Assembly (NCBI RefSeq): GCF_013870515.1
Contig: NZ_JACBXA010000013.1
Location: forward strand, 1-57,139
Direction: 5' to 3'
Length of the DNA stretch: 57,139 nucleotides
From: Streptomyces albidus (ex Kaewkla and Franco 2022)
GTDB lineage: Bacteria; Actinomycetota; Actinomycetes; Streptomycetales; Streptomycetaceae
Below are positions 31,574-43,741 of this stretch, piece after piece. Both the position numbers and the translations under genes were made by a program. Numbering within the stretch: position 1 is the stretch's first letter; the number at the start of each line of letters is the position of its first letter. Below the pieces are notes generated by a model, which saw only the letters and a list, made by a program, of their open reading frames with translations, was not told the origin of the DNA and searched no databases.

Positions 31574-33538
31574 GTGTCCAGCTCCATCCGTCCGTGGTCC
31601 GGACCCTCCTTCCGGCACCGGGTTCGAGACTGGCTCCTCGAGGGACGAGCCGACAGCGCCAGGCAGCAGCCCGGCCCGCACGCACAGCCGCCGGACCCGG
31701 ACGGCCGCCACAGCTGGTGGAAGGTCATGTGCCTCACCGGGGTGGACTACTTCTCCACCCTCGGCTATCAGCCGGGCATCGCCGCCCTGGCGGCGGGAGT
31801 GCTGTCTCCGGTGGCGACCGTGGTGCTGGTCGTGGTGACTCTCGCCGGAGCGCTGCCGGTGTACCGGCGAGTGGCGGAGGAGAGTCCGCACGGTCAGGGG
31901 TCGATCGCCATGCTGGAGAGGCTGCTGACGTTCTGGCGGGGCAAGGTGTTCGTCCTGGTGCTGCTGGGGTTCGCCGCGACCGACTTCCTGATCACCATCA
32001 CGCTGTCCGCGGCGGACGCCACCGCTCACGTGGTGGAGAACCCGGCCGTGGCCCACGTGCTGCACGGTCACGAGGTGGTCATCACGCTGCTGTTGATCGC
32101 GTTTCTGGGGGCGGTGTTCCTCAAGGGGTTCACGGAGGCGGTGGGGATCGCGGTCGTGCTCGTCGGTGTCTATCTGGCGTTGAACGTGGTCGTCGTGGCG
32201 GTGGGGCTGTGGCACGTGGGGACCGGGCCGCACGTGGTCGGCGACTGGTCACGCGCGCTGACCGCCGAGCACGGCAGTCCGCTGGCCATGGTGGGTGTGG
32301 CTCTGCTGGTCTTCCCCAAGCTGGCACTGGGTCTGTCCGGCTTCGAGACAGGCGTGGCGGTCATGCCCCACGTCGAGGGGGAGCCGGGGGACACCGAGAA
32401 GCGCCCCGTCGGGCGGATCAAGGGCGCGAAGAAGCTGCTGACCACGGCGGCGGCCATCATGAGCGTCTTCCTGATCACCAGCAGCCTGATCACGACGTGG
32501 CTCATCCCGCAGGACGCGTTCGAACCGGGCGGGGAGGCGAACGGACGGGCGCTGGCCTTCCTCGCCCACAGGTATCTGGGCAACGGGTTCGGCAGCGTCT
32601 ACGACGTATCCACCATCGCCATCCTGTGGTTCGCCGGCGCCTCGGCCATGGCGGGTCTGCTCAACCTGATGCCGCGCTATCTGCCGCGGTACGGAATGGC
32701 TCCTGCCTGGGCGCGGGCCGTGCGGCCCATGGTGCTGGTCTTCATCTCCCTTGCCTTCCTGGTGACTTGGATCTTCGACGCCGACGTGAACGCGCAGGGC
32801 GGCGCGTACGCGACCGGTGTCCTGGTGCTCATCACCTCGGCGGCGATCGCCGTGACGATCGCGGCGCGGCGGGCGGGCCAGCGCGGCTGGACGATCGGCT
32901 TCGGGCTGATCTCGGCGGTCTTCCTCTACACGACGGGCGACAACATCGTGGCGCGGCCCGACGGCGTGCAGATCGGCGCCTGCTTCATCGCCGGGATCAT
33001 CGCGGTGTCGCTGCTGTCCCGGATCTGGCGGGCCTTCGAACTCCGGGTCAGCAGCGTGACCCTGGACCCGGTGGCCGAGAGCTTCGTGAGGGACGTCGCC
33101 CACCGGAGGATCCGGTTCATCGCGAACGAGCCCGATGCGCGTGACGAGGCGGAGTACCAGGACAAGCTGCACCAGATCCGGGCCGACAACGACATCCCGT
33201 CCGAGGAGGACCTCATCTTCGTCGAGGTCACGGTGCGCGACGCCTCGGAGTTCGAGTCGGAACTGACCGTCAACGGGGCGGTGCTGCACGGCCGTTACCG
33301 CGTACTGACCCTTGAGAGCTCGACGGTGCCCAACGCGCTCGCCGCGCTGCTCCTGCACGTACGGGACACGACGGGCCGGCGCCCGCACATCTACTTCGAG
33401 TGGACCGAGGGCAGCCCCCTTTCCCACTTCGTGAGGTTCTTCTTCTTCGGGCAGGGGGAGGTCGCGCCGGTCACGCGCGAGGTGCTGCGGGAGGCCGAAG
33501 CGGACCGGGCCCGTCGACCGCACGTGCACGTCGGCTGA
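31574..33538 (+). CDS. APC-superfamily amino acid permease with C-terminal cytoplasmic domain
   Basis: Protein of 654 residues. After a hydrophilic N terminus the first helix carries the APC signature [23 protein letters not shown] (residues 53-75). About twelve helices extend to residue 485, with [18 protein letters not shown] in the middle. The last 160 residues are soluble ([28 protein letters not shown]) and probably regulatory. APC members import amino acids or potassium by H+/Na+ symport; substrate not assignable. GTG 31574 follows GGGAG. It is monocistronic and divergent from the permease operon. Confidence 0.82.
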   Translation: MSSSIRPWSGPSFRHRVRDWLLEGRADSARQQPGPHAQPPDPDGRHSWWKVMCLTGVDYFSTLGYQPGIAALAAGVLSPVATVVLVVVTLAGALPVYRRVAEESPHGQGSIAMLERLLTFWRGKVFVLVLLGFAATDFLITITLSAADATAHVVENPAVAHVLHGHEVVITLLLIAFLGAVFLKGFTEAVGIAVVLVGVYLALNVVVVAVGLWHVGTGPHVVGDWSRALTAEHGSPLAMVGVALLVFPKLALGLSGFETGVAVMPHVEGEPGDTEKRPVGRIKGAKKLLTTAAAIMSVFLITSSLITTWLIPQDAFEPGGEANGRALAFLAHRYLGNGFGSVYDVSTIAILWFAGASAMAGLLNLMPRYLPRYGMAPAWARAVRPMVLVFISLAFLVTWIFDADVNAQGGAYATGVLVLITSAAIAVTIAARRAGQRGWTIGFGLISAVFLYTTGDNIVARPDGVQIGACFIAGIIAVSLLSRIWRAFELRVSSVTLDPVAESFVRDVAHRRIRFIANEPDARDEAEYQDKLHQIRADNDIPSEEDLIFVEVTVRDASEFESELTVNGAVLHGRYRVLTLESSTVPNALAALLLHVRDTTGRRPHIYFEWTEGSPLSHFVRFFFFGQGEVAPVTREVLREAEADRARRPHVHVG

Positions 33539-33756
33539 GGCCGCGCGCCGTGGGGAGCCGCGCCCCTCGCCCTCGGCAGGGTGCGAGTCCTCCCGTACGG
33601 GCGCCACTTGAGCGTCAGATCGCCAACTCTCCATGGGGTCGAGGGTGTCGGGGAGGAAGACGATTGGACATGTATGCGAGAGGAAAGGCGATTCAGGCTC
33701 TCGTTTGATCTCCCTAGGGTTGAGAACGTCAATCCGAACCACAAGGGAGATCCTTC

Positions 33757-34683
33757 GTGCGTGCAGTTGTCCAGAACTCCTTCGGCGGCCCCGAGATACT
33801 CGAGCTCGTGGAGACCGAGCGGCCCGAGCCGCTGCATGGAGAGGTGCTCGTCCGGGTCCACGCGAGCGCCCTGAACCCCGTCGACGCGGCCGTGAGATCC
33901 GGTGCGTTCCCGCTGCTGGGCGAGCCGCCCTTCGGCGTCGGCTGGGACATCTCCGGAGTCGTCGAACAGGCCGCTCCCGGGGCCCGGTTCAAGGTCGGCG
34001 ACGAGGTGTACGGGATGCCGTTCTTCCCTCGGGCCGCAAACGGCTATGCCGAGTATGTCGCCGCGCCTTCCCGGCAGTTGGCCGGTAAGCCGGCCTCGAT
34101 CGACCACGTGCATGCCGCGGCTCTGCCGCTCGCCGCCCTTACCGCCTGGCAGGGCCTGGTGGGGCTCGCCCGACTGGCGGACGGCGAGCAGGTCCTGATC
34201 CACCGCGCCGCGGGCGGTGTCGGCCATCTCGCGGTTCAGATCGCGAAGGCCCGCGGCGCTCACGTGACCGCGCTGGCGAGCGCGGCCAGGCATGAATTCG
34301 TGCGCGGTCTGGGGGCCGATGAGGTGATCGACTATCAGACCACCGACTTCACCCAGGCCGTACGGGACGTCGACGTGGTCTTCGACTCCACGTCCCAGGG
34401 CGTCCGTTCACTGGAGGTGCTGCGCCACGGCGGCACGCTCGTCAGCATCACGGAGCACCGGGACGACGAACTCGCCGCGAAGACCGAGAAGTTGGGGTAC
34501 CGCTTCGCCGGGGTGTCCGTCGAGCCGGACTACGCCTCGCTGGAAGTGATCGCCGAGCTGGTGGACACCGGCCGGATCACCCCGCACGTCGAGTCGACGT
34601 TCGAGCTGGCCGAGGCCGGCAAGGGACATGAGCTGATCGAGTCGGGGCGCGTGCAGGGCAAGGTGGTGCTGACGGTCGTGTGA
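33757..34683 (+). CDS. Zinc-free MDR-family NADP-dependent oxidoreductase (quinone reductase-like)
   Basis: Protein of 308 residues: a GroES-like N-terminal domain (EVLVRVHASALNPVDAAVRSG; FGVGWDISGVV) and a Rossmann domain with AAGGVGHLAVQIAKARGAHV at about residues 150-170. It lacks the Cys/His zinc ligands of alcohol dehydrogenases, placing it with quinone/enone reductases of the MDR superfamily. GTG 33757 has AAGGGAG upstream. An AraC-type regulator gene follows 66 bp later in the same direction, so substrate-responsive control is likely; the natural substrate is unknown. Confidence 0.88.
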   Translation: MRAVVQNSFGGPEILELVETERPEPLHGEVLVRVHASALNPVDAAVRSGAFPLLGEPPFGVGWDISGVVEQAAPGARFKVGDEVYGMPFFPRAANGYAEYVAAPSRQLAGKPASIDHVHAAALPLAALTAWQGLVGLARLADGEQVLIHRAAGGVGHLAVQIAKARGAHVTALASAARHEFVRGLGADEVIDYQTTDFTQAVRDVDVVFDSTSQGVRSLEVLRHGGTLVSITEHRDDELAAKTEKLGYRFAGVSVEPDYASLEVIAELVDTGRITPHVESTFELAEAGKGHELIESGRVQGKVVLTVV

Positions 34684-34749
34684 CCGGCCGGCCCGGAACG
34701 CCCGCGAGGCGGCCCGTATCGTGGCGGCCGAGGAGTGAGGGGTGGGGCA

Positions 34750-35682
34750 TTGGACATCCTGACCGAGGCGCTGAACTCGATGCGGACGGGGCATCCGGCT
34801 TCCGTCCGCACCGACGGCCGCGCGCCGTGGGGGCTTCGCCTCCCACCGGTCGCGGGGGCGGGATTCCACGTGGTGCTGTACGGCACCTGCTGGCTGATTC
34901 CACTGGGGGACGCGTCACCGGAGCCGATCGCCCTGAGTACCGGTGACGTGGTCTTCCTGCGCGACGGCCGCGGCCACATCCTCGCCGACCACCCCTCCTC
35001 ACCGGCCGTGGAGCCGAAGCCCGAGCACTTCCACTCCGGTTCGCCGATCGGGACGCTCTCGCTGGGCGGCGACGGCCCCCGGACCAGCCTGCTGTGCGGC
35101 AACTACCACCTCGATCAGGGGCGCGCGCACCCGCTCGTCCGGCAGCTGCCTGCGGTGATCCACCTCTCCACCCGGCACGGCCGCCACCCCGAACTGAGTG
35201 CCGCGGTCCAACTCCTGGGCGCGGAACTGGAGAATCCGCGGATCGGCTCGGACGGCATCGTGCCGACGCTGATCGACTCGCTGCTGCTGTACATCCTGCG
35301 GGCCTGGCTGGAGTCCCAGCCTCCGGCGAACGCCGAGGGCTGGGCCTCTGCCCTCGGCGACACCGCGGTCGCGCCCGCGCTCACGGCCATTCACGCGGAC
35401 CCCTCGGCTGTGTGGACCGTCGAGTCACTGGCCGCGAAGGCCGGGCTCTCCCGTGCTGCGTTCGCCCGCCGGTTCACCGCTCTCGTCGGCGAACCGCCCA
35501 TGGCCTATCTGACGCGCTGGCGCATGACCACCGCAGCCAAGCGCCTGCGTGAATCCGACGTCCCTCTGGCCACCGTCGCCGTCCACGCGGGATACCGCTC
35601 GGAGTTCGCCTTCGCCAAGGCGTTCAAGCGGGAGTACGGCCTGGCCCCGGGCGCCTACCGCCGTGAGGCCCGCGCCGCCTGA
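34750..35682 (+). CDS. AraC-family transcriptional regulator (cupin sensor type)
   Basis: About 310 residues. The N-terminal cupin-like AraC sensor (LRLPPVAGAGFHVVLYGTCWLI; LSTGDVVFLRDGRGHIL) is followed by two C-terminal helix-turn-helices: TVESLAAKAGLSRAAFARRFTALVG, and PLATVAVHAGYRSEFAFAKAFKREYG (residues 205-305). TTG 34750 yields the family-typical start M-D-I-L-T-E-A with a GAGGGG-rich SD; GTG 34735 is too close to its SD. It probably controls itself and the oxidoreductase before it. Confidence 0.85.
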   Translation: MDILTEALNSMRTGHPASVRTDGRAPWGLRLPPVAGAGFHVVLYGTCWLIPLGDASPEPIALSTGDVVFLRDGRGHILADHPSSPAVEPKPEHFHSGSPIGTLSLGGDGPRTSLLCGNYHLDQGRAHPLVRQLPAVIHLSTRHGRHPELSAAVQLLGAELENPRIGSDGIVPTLIDSLLLYILRAWLESQPPANAEGWASALGDTAVAPALTAIHADPSAVWTVESLAAKAGLSRAAFARRFTALVGEPPMAYLTRWRMTTAAKRLRESDVPLATVAVHAGYRSEFAFAKAFKREYGLAPGAYRREARAA

Positions 35683-35715
35683 CCATTGCCTTCCGGGCCT
35701 CGCACGCTCAGCGCG

Positions 35716-35751
35716 TCTGCACGCCTCCCACGCTCTGCACGCCTCCCACGA
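35716..35751. repeat. 18-bp tandem duplication
   Basis: Two copies of TCTGCACGCCTCCCACGC (last base differs) between the convergent AraC and corrinoid-binding genes. Short slipped-strand duplication with no clear function. Confidence 0.7.
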
Positions 35752-35757
35752 CGCGCC

Positions 35758-36675
35758 TCACAACTTCGCCCGCCGCGCCTCGGACGAGGTCACGGGCGAA
35801 CCCTCGGTCACTCCGTGCAGGATGTGGGCGAGGACCTCGACGCCGCGCACCACCCTGGGGCCGGGCCGGTTGAAGTACGCGGGTCCGTCCACGACCCAGA
35901 CCTGTCCCTCCCGTACGGCGGGCAGCTCGTCCCAGCCGGGCAGCCCGGTCAGCAACTCCTGCTCCGCCTCCGTACGTTCGGGGTCGAGCCCGCAGGGCAT
36001 CAGCAGCACGACGTCGGGTTTCACGGACCGTACGGTCTCCCATTCGACCGGCACCGTGTGCTCGCCCGCCTCGGCGAGAAGCGGCTCACCGCCCGCGATC
36101 CTGACCTGCTCGGGGACCCAGTGGCCGGCGGGCCACAGCGGGTCGAGCCATTCGATCGCGGCCACGCGTGGACGCGGCAGGCCCCGGGTGGCCGAGCGGA
36201 CCGCGTCGAGCCGGGTGCGCAGGGCGGCGACGCTCTCCGATCCCCTTGTGGGCACGCCCAGTTCGTCGCCGACGCGTTCCACGCAGCCGAGGACGTCGGT
36301 CAGCGTGCGGGGCTCCAGGCTCAGCACCGTCGGACCCGTCTCCAGCGAGCGGACCGCGTTGGAGACGCTGCTGTAGGAGACGGCGCACACGTCGCACAGT
36401 TCCTGCGTCAGCACGACGTCCGGCGCCAACTCGGCCAGTTTCGCGGTGTCGAGGGCGTAGAGAGAGGAACCGCTGTGCTGGGCGCCGCCGACGGCGTCGG
36501 AGATCTCCCGGCTTCCCATCTTCTCCGCGTCGATGCCGGCCGAGGTGACGACGGGGGTGCCCTCCAGCTCACCGGGAGGCCAGTCGCACTCGTGCGTACG
36601 GCCCACGAGGTCGGCCACCAGGCCGAGTTCGGCCACGATGTCGGTGGCGGCGGGAAGGAGGGAGACGATGCGCAT
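35758..36675 (-). CDS. Cobalamin-binding protein, BtuF/FecB-like (no signal peptide)
   Basis: Protein of 305 residues with the type III periplasmic-binding fold ([62 protein letters not shown]). RTHECDWP and the LYALD/LCDVC segments are common in cobalamin/corrinoid binders of this branch. It starts directly with mature sequence, so it is probably cytoplasmic rather than exported. Last gene of the mutA-mutB-meaB series, 39 bp after meaB, consistent with holding or trafficking the B12 cofactor for the mutase. The cofactor role is inferred. Confidence 0.8.
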   Translation of the reverse strand: MRIVSLLPAATDIVAELGLVADLVGRTHECDWPPGELEGTPVVTSAGIDAEKMGSREISDAVGGAQHSGSSLYALDTAKLAELAPDVVLTQELCDVCAVSYSSVSNAVRSLETGPTVLSLEPRTLTDVLGCVERVGDELGVPTRGSESVAALRTRLDAVRSATRGLPRPRVAAIEWLDPLWPAGHWVPEQVRIAGGEPLLAEAGEHTVPVEWETVRSVKPDVVLLMPCGLDPERTEAEQELLTGLPGWDELPAVREGQVWVVDGPAYFNRPGPRVVRGVEVLAHILHGVTEGSPVTSSEARRAKL

Positions 36676-36714
36676 CCCCGAACGTTAATGCCGACCGGGG
36701 CGGGCCCGGGCTGC

Positions 36715-37719
36715 TCAGGACGTCGGGTTGTGGGGGGATTCGTGGAAGGCCGTGAGCAGGCGTTCCGCGGCGAGGGAAGCCGTCAACGTCCCTTCGCGGA
36801 CCTGCTGTTCGAGATCCGGCCCGACTCGCTTGACCTGTGGGTGGTCGCGAAGGGAGGACAGCAGCTGGTCGCGGACCATGGACCACGTCCAGTCCACCTG
36901 CTGGTCCCGGCGCTTCGCCTCCAGGCGGTCGTTCGCGCTGAGGACCTCGCGGTGAGCTTCGAGACGTTCCCAGACGGTGTCCAGGCCCGTCTGTTCGCGC
37001 GCGCTGCAGGTGAGGACGGGCGGTGTCCACACGGCGTCCGGGGGCTGCAACATCCGCAGCGCACCGCTGAGTTCACGGGCGGCGGAGCGGGCGTCTCGTT
37101 CGTGCGGGCCGTCTGCCTTGTTGACCGCGACGAGGTCCGCGAGCTCCAGTACGCCCTTCTTGATGCCCTGGAGCTGGTCGCCCGTACGCGCCAGCGTCAG
37201 CAGCAGGAAGGAGTCGACCATGTTGGCGACGGCGGTCTCCGACTGGCCCACGCCGACGGTCTCCACCAGCACCACGTCGAAGCCGGCGGCTTCCATGACG
37301 ACCATCGTCTCGCGCGTCGCGCGGGCGACGCCGCCCAGCGTTCCGGACGTCGGCGAGGGCCGTACGAACGCCGCCGGGTCCACGGCCAGCCGCTCCATGC
37401 GGGTCTTGTCACCGAGGATCGAGCCGCCGGTACGGCTGGAGGAGGGGTCGACGGCGAGGACGGCGACGCGGTGCCCGAGGCCGGTCAGCATGCTGCCGAG
37501 GGCGTCGATGAAGGTGGACTTGCCGACGCCGGGCACTCCGCTGATGCCGACCCGGCGGGCCTTCCCGGCGTACGGCAGCAGATCGATCAGCAGTCGCTGG
37601 GCGAGCTCCCGGTGGGACGCCCTGGTGGACTCGACGAGTGTGATCGCGCGGGCGATCTGCGCGCGTGAGCCGTCCAGGACGCCCTTGGCATAGCTGTCGA
37701 TGTCGATCTTCGGCGGCAT
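36715..37719 (-). CDS. meaB: Methylmalonyl-CoA mutase-associated GTPase MeaB
   Basis: Protein of 334 residues: an N-terminal helical arm, a G domain with Walker A GVPGVGKST at about residues 60-68, DPSSSRTGGSILGDKTRM (switch/base region), VETVGVGQSE, and NKADG as G4. MeaB loads adenosylcobalamin into methylmalonyl-CoA mutase, protects it from inactivation and rescues it using GTP. The ATG at 37719 lies 4 bp after the mutB stop, so coexpression is tight. Confidence 0.93.
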   Translation of the reverse strand: MPPKIDIDSYAKGVLDGSRAQIARAITLVESTRASHRELAQRLLIDLLPYAGKARRVGISGVPGVGKSTFIDALGSMLTGLGHRVAVLAVDPSSSRTGGSILGDKTRMERLAVDPAAFVRPSPTSGTLGGVARATRETMVVMEAAGFDVVLVETVGVGQSETAVANMVDSFLLLTLARTGDQLQGIKKGVLELADLVAVNKADGPHERDARSAARELSGALRMLQPPDAVWTPPVLTCSAREQTGLDTVWERLEAHREVLSANDRLEAKRRDQQVDWTWSMVRDQLLSSLRDHPQVKRVGPDLEQQVREGTLTASLAAERLLTAFHESPHNPTS

Positions 37720-37723
37720 GGAC

Positions 37724-39960
<2,237 letters not shown>

Positions 39961-39961
<1 letters not shown>

Positions 39962-41847
39962 CACGCCACTCCCAATTGGTCGAGGACGGAGGAGAGTACG
40001 GCGACGGCGTCGCCGCCCGCGAAGACGAACTCCCCGACTCCGGCCCGTACAAGTGCTTCCTCTTCCGTGCCCGGCTTCCCCGCGAGGAGGATCCGGGCCG
40101 CGCCGGCCGAGGCCAGGGCGCGCGCGACGCCCTCGGCCTGCTCGGCGTACAGCTTGTCGCTGGAGCAGAGGCAGGCTGCCTTCGCTCCGCTCCGCTCGAA
40201 CGCCTCCGCCGCCGAGTCCGCGTCGACCGTCTCGGGGTCGTGCACGGGCTCGATGCCGCCCGCCTGGAAGAGGTTGGAGGCGAAGCCCACGCGGGCGGTG
40301 TGCGCCGCCGCGGGCCCGAGAGCGGCGATGAAGACGCGTGGGCGGGAGCCGGTGGCCGCCAGATGCGCGTCCGAGCGTGCCCGCAGCGCTTCGAAGGCCT
40401 CGTCGCGGCGCACCCTCGGCAGTCCGCCGCCGACGGGCTCGGGCGCCGCAGGGCGGCGGACGGGCTCCTCGGCGAGATTCGGGAACTCGCTGACGCCGGT
40501 GACGGGTTCGCGACGGTGTGACAGGTCCGCTCGGCGCTCTTCCCATGAGGCGGCGAGCCTGTCGGCGACGAGACCGGAGCGCAGTGCCGCGGCCTGCCCG
40601 CCCTCCCGCTCGATCTCCTGGAAGAACTCCCAGGCGGCGTGGGCGAGTTCGTCCGTCAGCCGCTCCACGTACCAGGAGCCGCCGGCGGGGTCGATGACCT
40701 GGGCCAGGTGCGACTCCTCCAGAAGGATGGAGGAGGTGTTGCGGGCGATGCGCCGCGCGAAGCCGTCGGAGATGCCGAGCGCGTCGTCGAACGGCAGGAC
40801 GGTCACCGCGTCGGCGCCGCCGACTCCCGCTCCCAGAGCGGCGATCGTGGTGCGCAGCATGTTCACCCAGGGGTCCCGCCGGGCCATCATGACGGACGAG
40901 GTCACCGCGTGCTGGCGCTGAGCCGCGGCGCGCGAGGTGACGGAGCAGACCTGCGCCACGCGGGCCCAAAGGCGGCGCGCGGCACGGAGTTTGGCGATGG
41001 TCAGGAACTGGTCGGCGGTGGCCGCGTACCGGAACTCCAGCTGGGCGCAGGCCGCTTCGGCTGTCAGCCCCTCGCCGGTCAGCTCTCGGAGGTAGGCGAC
41101 GCCCGTGGCGAGCGAGGCGCCGAGCTCCTGGGCGGCCGAGGCGCCGGCCTCGTGATGGGGCAGCGCGTCGACGGTGAGCGCGCGGAGCCCGGGGTGGTCC
41201 CGGTGGCAGAGGCCCGCGAGCCGCGCCGCGCGGGCCGACTGCTCGGCGAGGTCCGTGTCGTCGCCCGTACGGGCGAGGTGGCCCAGCGGGTCCGCGCCGA
41301 GGTTGCCGAGCGCGGCGTGGGGCGGCACGGAACGCTTCTCGTAGAGGTCCAGCAACTCCCGTGCGGCGGCGTCGAATTCGGCACCCGCGTCGAGCACGAC
41401 GGGCGCGAGGTCGAGGTAGACGCCTTCGAGGGCGGCGGGAACGGACTGGACGGGGACGCCGGAGGCGCCGGCCGCCAGCCACACCGAGGTGACGCCGTTC
41501 TCGAGGTCCGCGAGGACTTCCTCGTTGCACCGCGCGGGGTCCGGCCGCTGATGGCGCTGGCGCACGTCCCATCCGGTGAGCGCGTTGCCTTCAGGCTTGC
41601 CGCCGCGTACGAACGGGGTGGCGCCCGGATAGCCGGGGTCGCCCGTGAAGTCGGAGGCGGTGTAGAGAGGACGGGCGGTGAGCCCGTCCTGGAGTTCGGT
41701 GGCGAGCACGTCCTCGGCGGCGGGGCCGGAGGCCTCCGACGCGCCGGTCTTACGCAGCACACCTTCAACGAGGCGCTGCCACTCCTCGCGGCTCGCGTCG
41801 GGGAACTCGGCGGCGAGGGAGAACTCGTCGTCAGGCAGGACCGTCAT
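39961..41847 (-). CDS. mutA: Methylmalonyl-CoA mutase small (beta) subunit
   Basis: Protein of 628 residues homologous to MutB but degenerate. It retains the barrel ([58 protein letters not shown]) and a Rossmann-like C-terminal domain ([20 protein letters not shown]), but lacks the D-x-H-x2-G cobalamin motif, as expected for the non-catalytic subunit that stabilises MutB. It is first gene of the operon mutA-mutB-meaB-corrinoid-binding protein. The ATG at 41847 matches the usual N terminus ([10 protein letters not shown]). Confidence 0.93.
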
Positions 41848-41924
41848 GGCCCAAGGCTAGGCGAGCGGCCGCTTGGTAGGGAGCGGCAACGACTGTGACC
41901 TTGGACGCGTAAGAGGGCTGTTTC

Positions 41925-41942
41925 GGAGGCCGTACGACCTCC
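41925..41942. promoter_or_regulatory. 18-bp imperfect palindrome upstream of mutA
   Basis: GGAGGCCGTACGACCTCC is symmetrical except for one pair, 78 bp upstream of the mutA start and beyond the end of the DUF1876 gene. It could be a regulator site for the mutase operon or part of a terminator. Confidence 0.3.
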
Positions 41943-42007
41943 TCACCAGGCTTGTCCGCGCGAACAGGCAGGCCCGTCGCGGCAGCCCGGAGCCCCGCGT
42001 GGTGCTC

Positions 42008-42307
42008 TCACATCCCGGCGTCCGGCCAGCCGAAGGCGGCCTGCGTCCGCTCGGGCAGCGGACCCGCGCCGACGCCCTGGAGGTCCCGGTCGGCGACGCG
42101 CATCAACTGCCGTCCCAGCTCGGCCATCGCCCGGCTCGCGGCGAGTTCGTCGCCGATCGTCGGGATGTCCACATCCTGGGGATTGCAGCGGGCCATCCCT
42201 CGGCCCGTGTACGTGTTCGTCGCGGTCTCCAGTACGGCACGTGCCGTGGTGGTGCCCTCGTTCTCGGAGATGAAGATCCGCACGTTCCACTCGTTCATGG
42301 TCGCCAT
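42008..42307 (-). CDS. DUF1876 family protein
   Basis: Protein of 99 residues with the DUF1876 pattern: EWNVRIFISENEGTTTARAVLET, GRGMARCNPQDVDIPTIGDELAASRAMAELGRQL, and a short acidic tail. Many relatives sit in dormancy/stress clusters of Streptomyces; the biochemical role is unknown, though a double-stranded RNA-binding-like fold has been proposed. ATG 42307 has AAGGAGG six bases upstream; MNEW at 42298 is an alternative. It is last in the run usp, NAPRT, DUF1876. Confidence 0.85.
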   Translation of the reverse strand: MATMNEWNVRIFISENEGTTTARAVLETATNTYTGRGMARCNPQDVDIPTIGDELAASRAMAELGRQLMRVADRDLQGVGAGPLPERTQAAFGWPDAGM

Positions 42308-42381
42308 GGTGTCCTCCTTGCGGCTGCCCGGTTCTCCCGGTCGTTTCGCGGGTCTGCTCCTTCCAGGACTCCGCTCCCTCC

Positions 42382-43722
42382 TCAGACCTTCTCCGGGGAG
42401 AGGAGTTCGCTTTCGATACGGCGTCGCACCTGCTCGCCCAGCTCCGTCACCCGGTCGGAGAAGACCGGGTGCGGAGCGACCGGTTCGCCGATCCGCCGTG
42501 CATCGAGCGGAAGCCGGGCGAGTTCGGCGGCGAACCGCTCCTGCGCCTCGCGCAGTGCGGGACGGTCGTTGACGCGGAAGCCGTCACGCATCACCGGACG
42601 CATCAGCGGACGCACGCCCGGCGGGGGCGGCTCGTCCTTGAGCGCGATCACGTCGGAGAAGTCGTGGCCGCGGAGGATCTGCTTCTCGCCCGGCGCGGTG
42701 ATCTTGTGGGAGGAGAGCTTCATGACGGGACGGCCGTCGTAGGCGACCATCTTGTACGCGGAGTCCAGGTAGGGGGCGTCCGCGGAGACGCCGACCCGCG
42801 TGCCGACGGCGAAGACGTCGATCGGCGCCTCGTCACTCACGAGGCGCTCCACACTCGTCTCGTCGAGTCCGCCGCTCGCCACGATCTGCACGTTCTGCAG
42901 CCCGGCCGAGTCGAGGATGCTCCGTGCCCTGCGCGCTTCCTTCCCCAGGTCGCCGCTGTCCAGCCGTACCGCCGAACCGGCGCCCAGACGCAGGGACTTC
43001 AGAACCCGCGCCGCGGTGCGGACGCCCTTCTCCGAGTCGTAGGTGTCCACCAGGAACGTGACAGGACCGGGATGGGCGCGGGCGAACGCGCGGAAGGCCT
43101 TCTCCTCCGACCCGAACGCCTCGATGTAGGAGTGGGCCATCGTGCCGATGGCGGGCAGGCCGAGCGAGGCGGAGGCCTCCACGTTGCTCGTCCCCGCGAA
43201 GCCCACGAGCGCACCGAGCCGCGCCACGTCGTGACCCGCCTCGGGCCCGTGCGTCCTGCGCAGGGAGAAGTCCACGACGGGGCGTCCCGCCGCGGCGATG
43301 ACGCAGCGCGCCGCCTTCGAGGCGATGGCCGTCTGGAAGCTGACCAGATTGAGCACGTACGTCTCGACGAGCTGGGCCACCGGCAGGGGAGCGGTGACCT
43401 CCAGGATGGGCTCGCCGGCGAAGACGACCGTGCCCTCGGGCACCGCCCGTACCTCGCCCTCGAAGGCCGTGCCCAGCAGCGGCACGAGATCCCGGGGAGG
43501 ACGCCCCAAGGCGTACGCGAAGGCCTCCACGTCCTCGGGGCCTATGCGGTAGCCGGAGAGGTAGTCCAGGGCGGACTCCAGCCCGGCCGCGACGAGGAAG
43601 CCGCGCTCGGGAGGGAGGTCGCGCACGAAGAGGCTGAACGTCGCAGGCGCCGTCATGTTCTCGCGCACGTACGACATCGCCATCGTCAGCTCGTAGAGAT
43701 CTGTGGTCCTCGCATCTGACAT
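42382..43722 (-). CDS. pncB: Nicotinate phosphoribosyltransferase
   Basis: Protein of 446 residues. It begins TTDLYELTMAMSY, with RGFLVAAGLE, FSLRRTHGPEAGHDVARLGALVGFAGTSN (active-site His), FLVDTYDSEKGVRTA, VRLDSGDLGKEAR, and GVGTRVG-like FAVGTRVGVSADAP. It converts nicotinate plus PRPP to nicotinate mononucleotide for NAD salvage. It sits 19 bp after a universal stress protein gene and before DUF1876 in the dormancy-type cluster, so hypoxia-linked NAD maintenance is a reasonable role. ATG 43722 gives the family N terminus. Confidence 0.9.
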   Translation of the reverse strand: MSDARTTDLYELTMAMSYVRENMTAPATFSLFVRDLPPERGFLVAAGLESALDYLSGYRIGPEDVEAFAYALGRPPRDLVPLLGTAFEGEVRAVPEGTVVFAGEPILEVTAPLPVAQLVETYVLNLVSFQTAIASKAARCVIAAAGRPVVDFSLRRTHGPEAGHDVARLGALVGFAGTSNVEASASLGLPAIGTMAHSYIEAFGSEEKAFRAFARAHPGPVTFLVDTYDSEKGVRTAARVLKSLRLGAGSAVRLDSGDLGKEARRARSILDSAGLQNVQIVASGGLDETSVERLVSDEAPIDVFAVGTRVGVSADAPYLDSAYKMVAYDGRPVMKLSSHKITAPGEKQILRGHDFSDVIALKDEPPPPGVRPLMRPVMRDGFRVNDRPALREAQERFAAELARLPLDARRIGEPVAPHPVFSDRVTELGEQVRRRIESELLSPEKV

Positions 43723-43741
43723 CTGTGTGCACCTTCCGGGA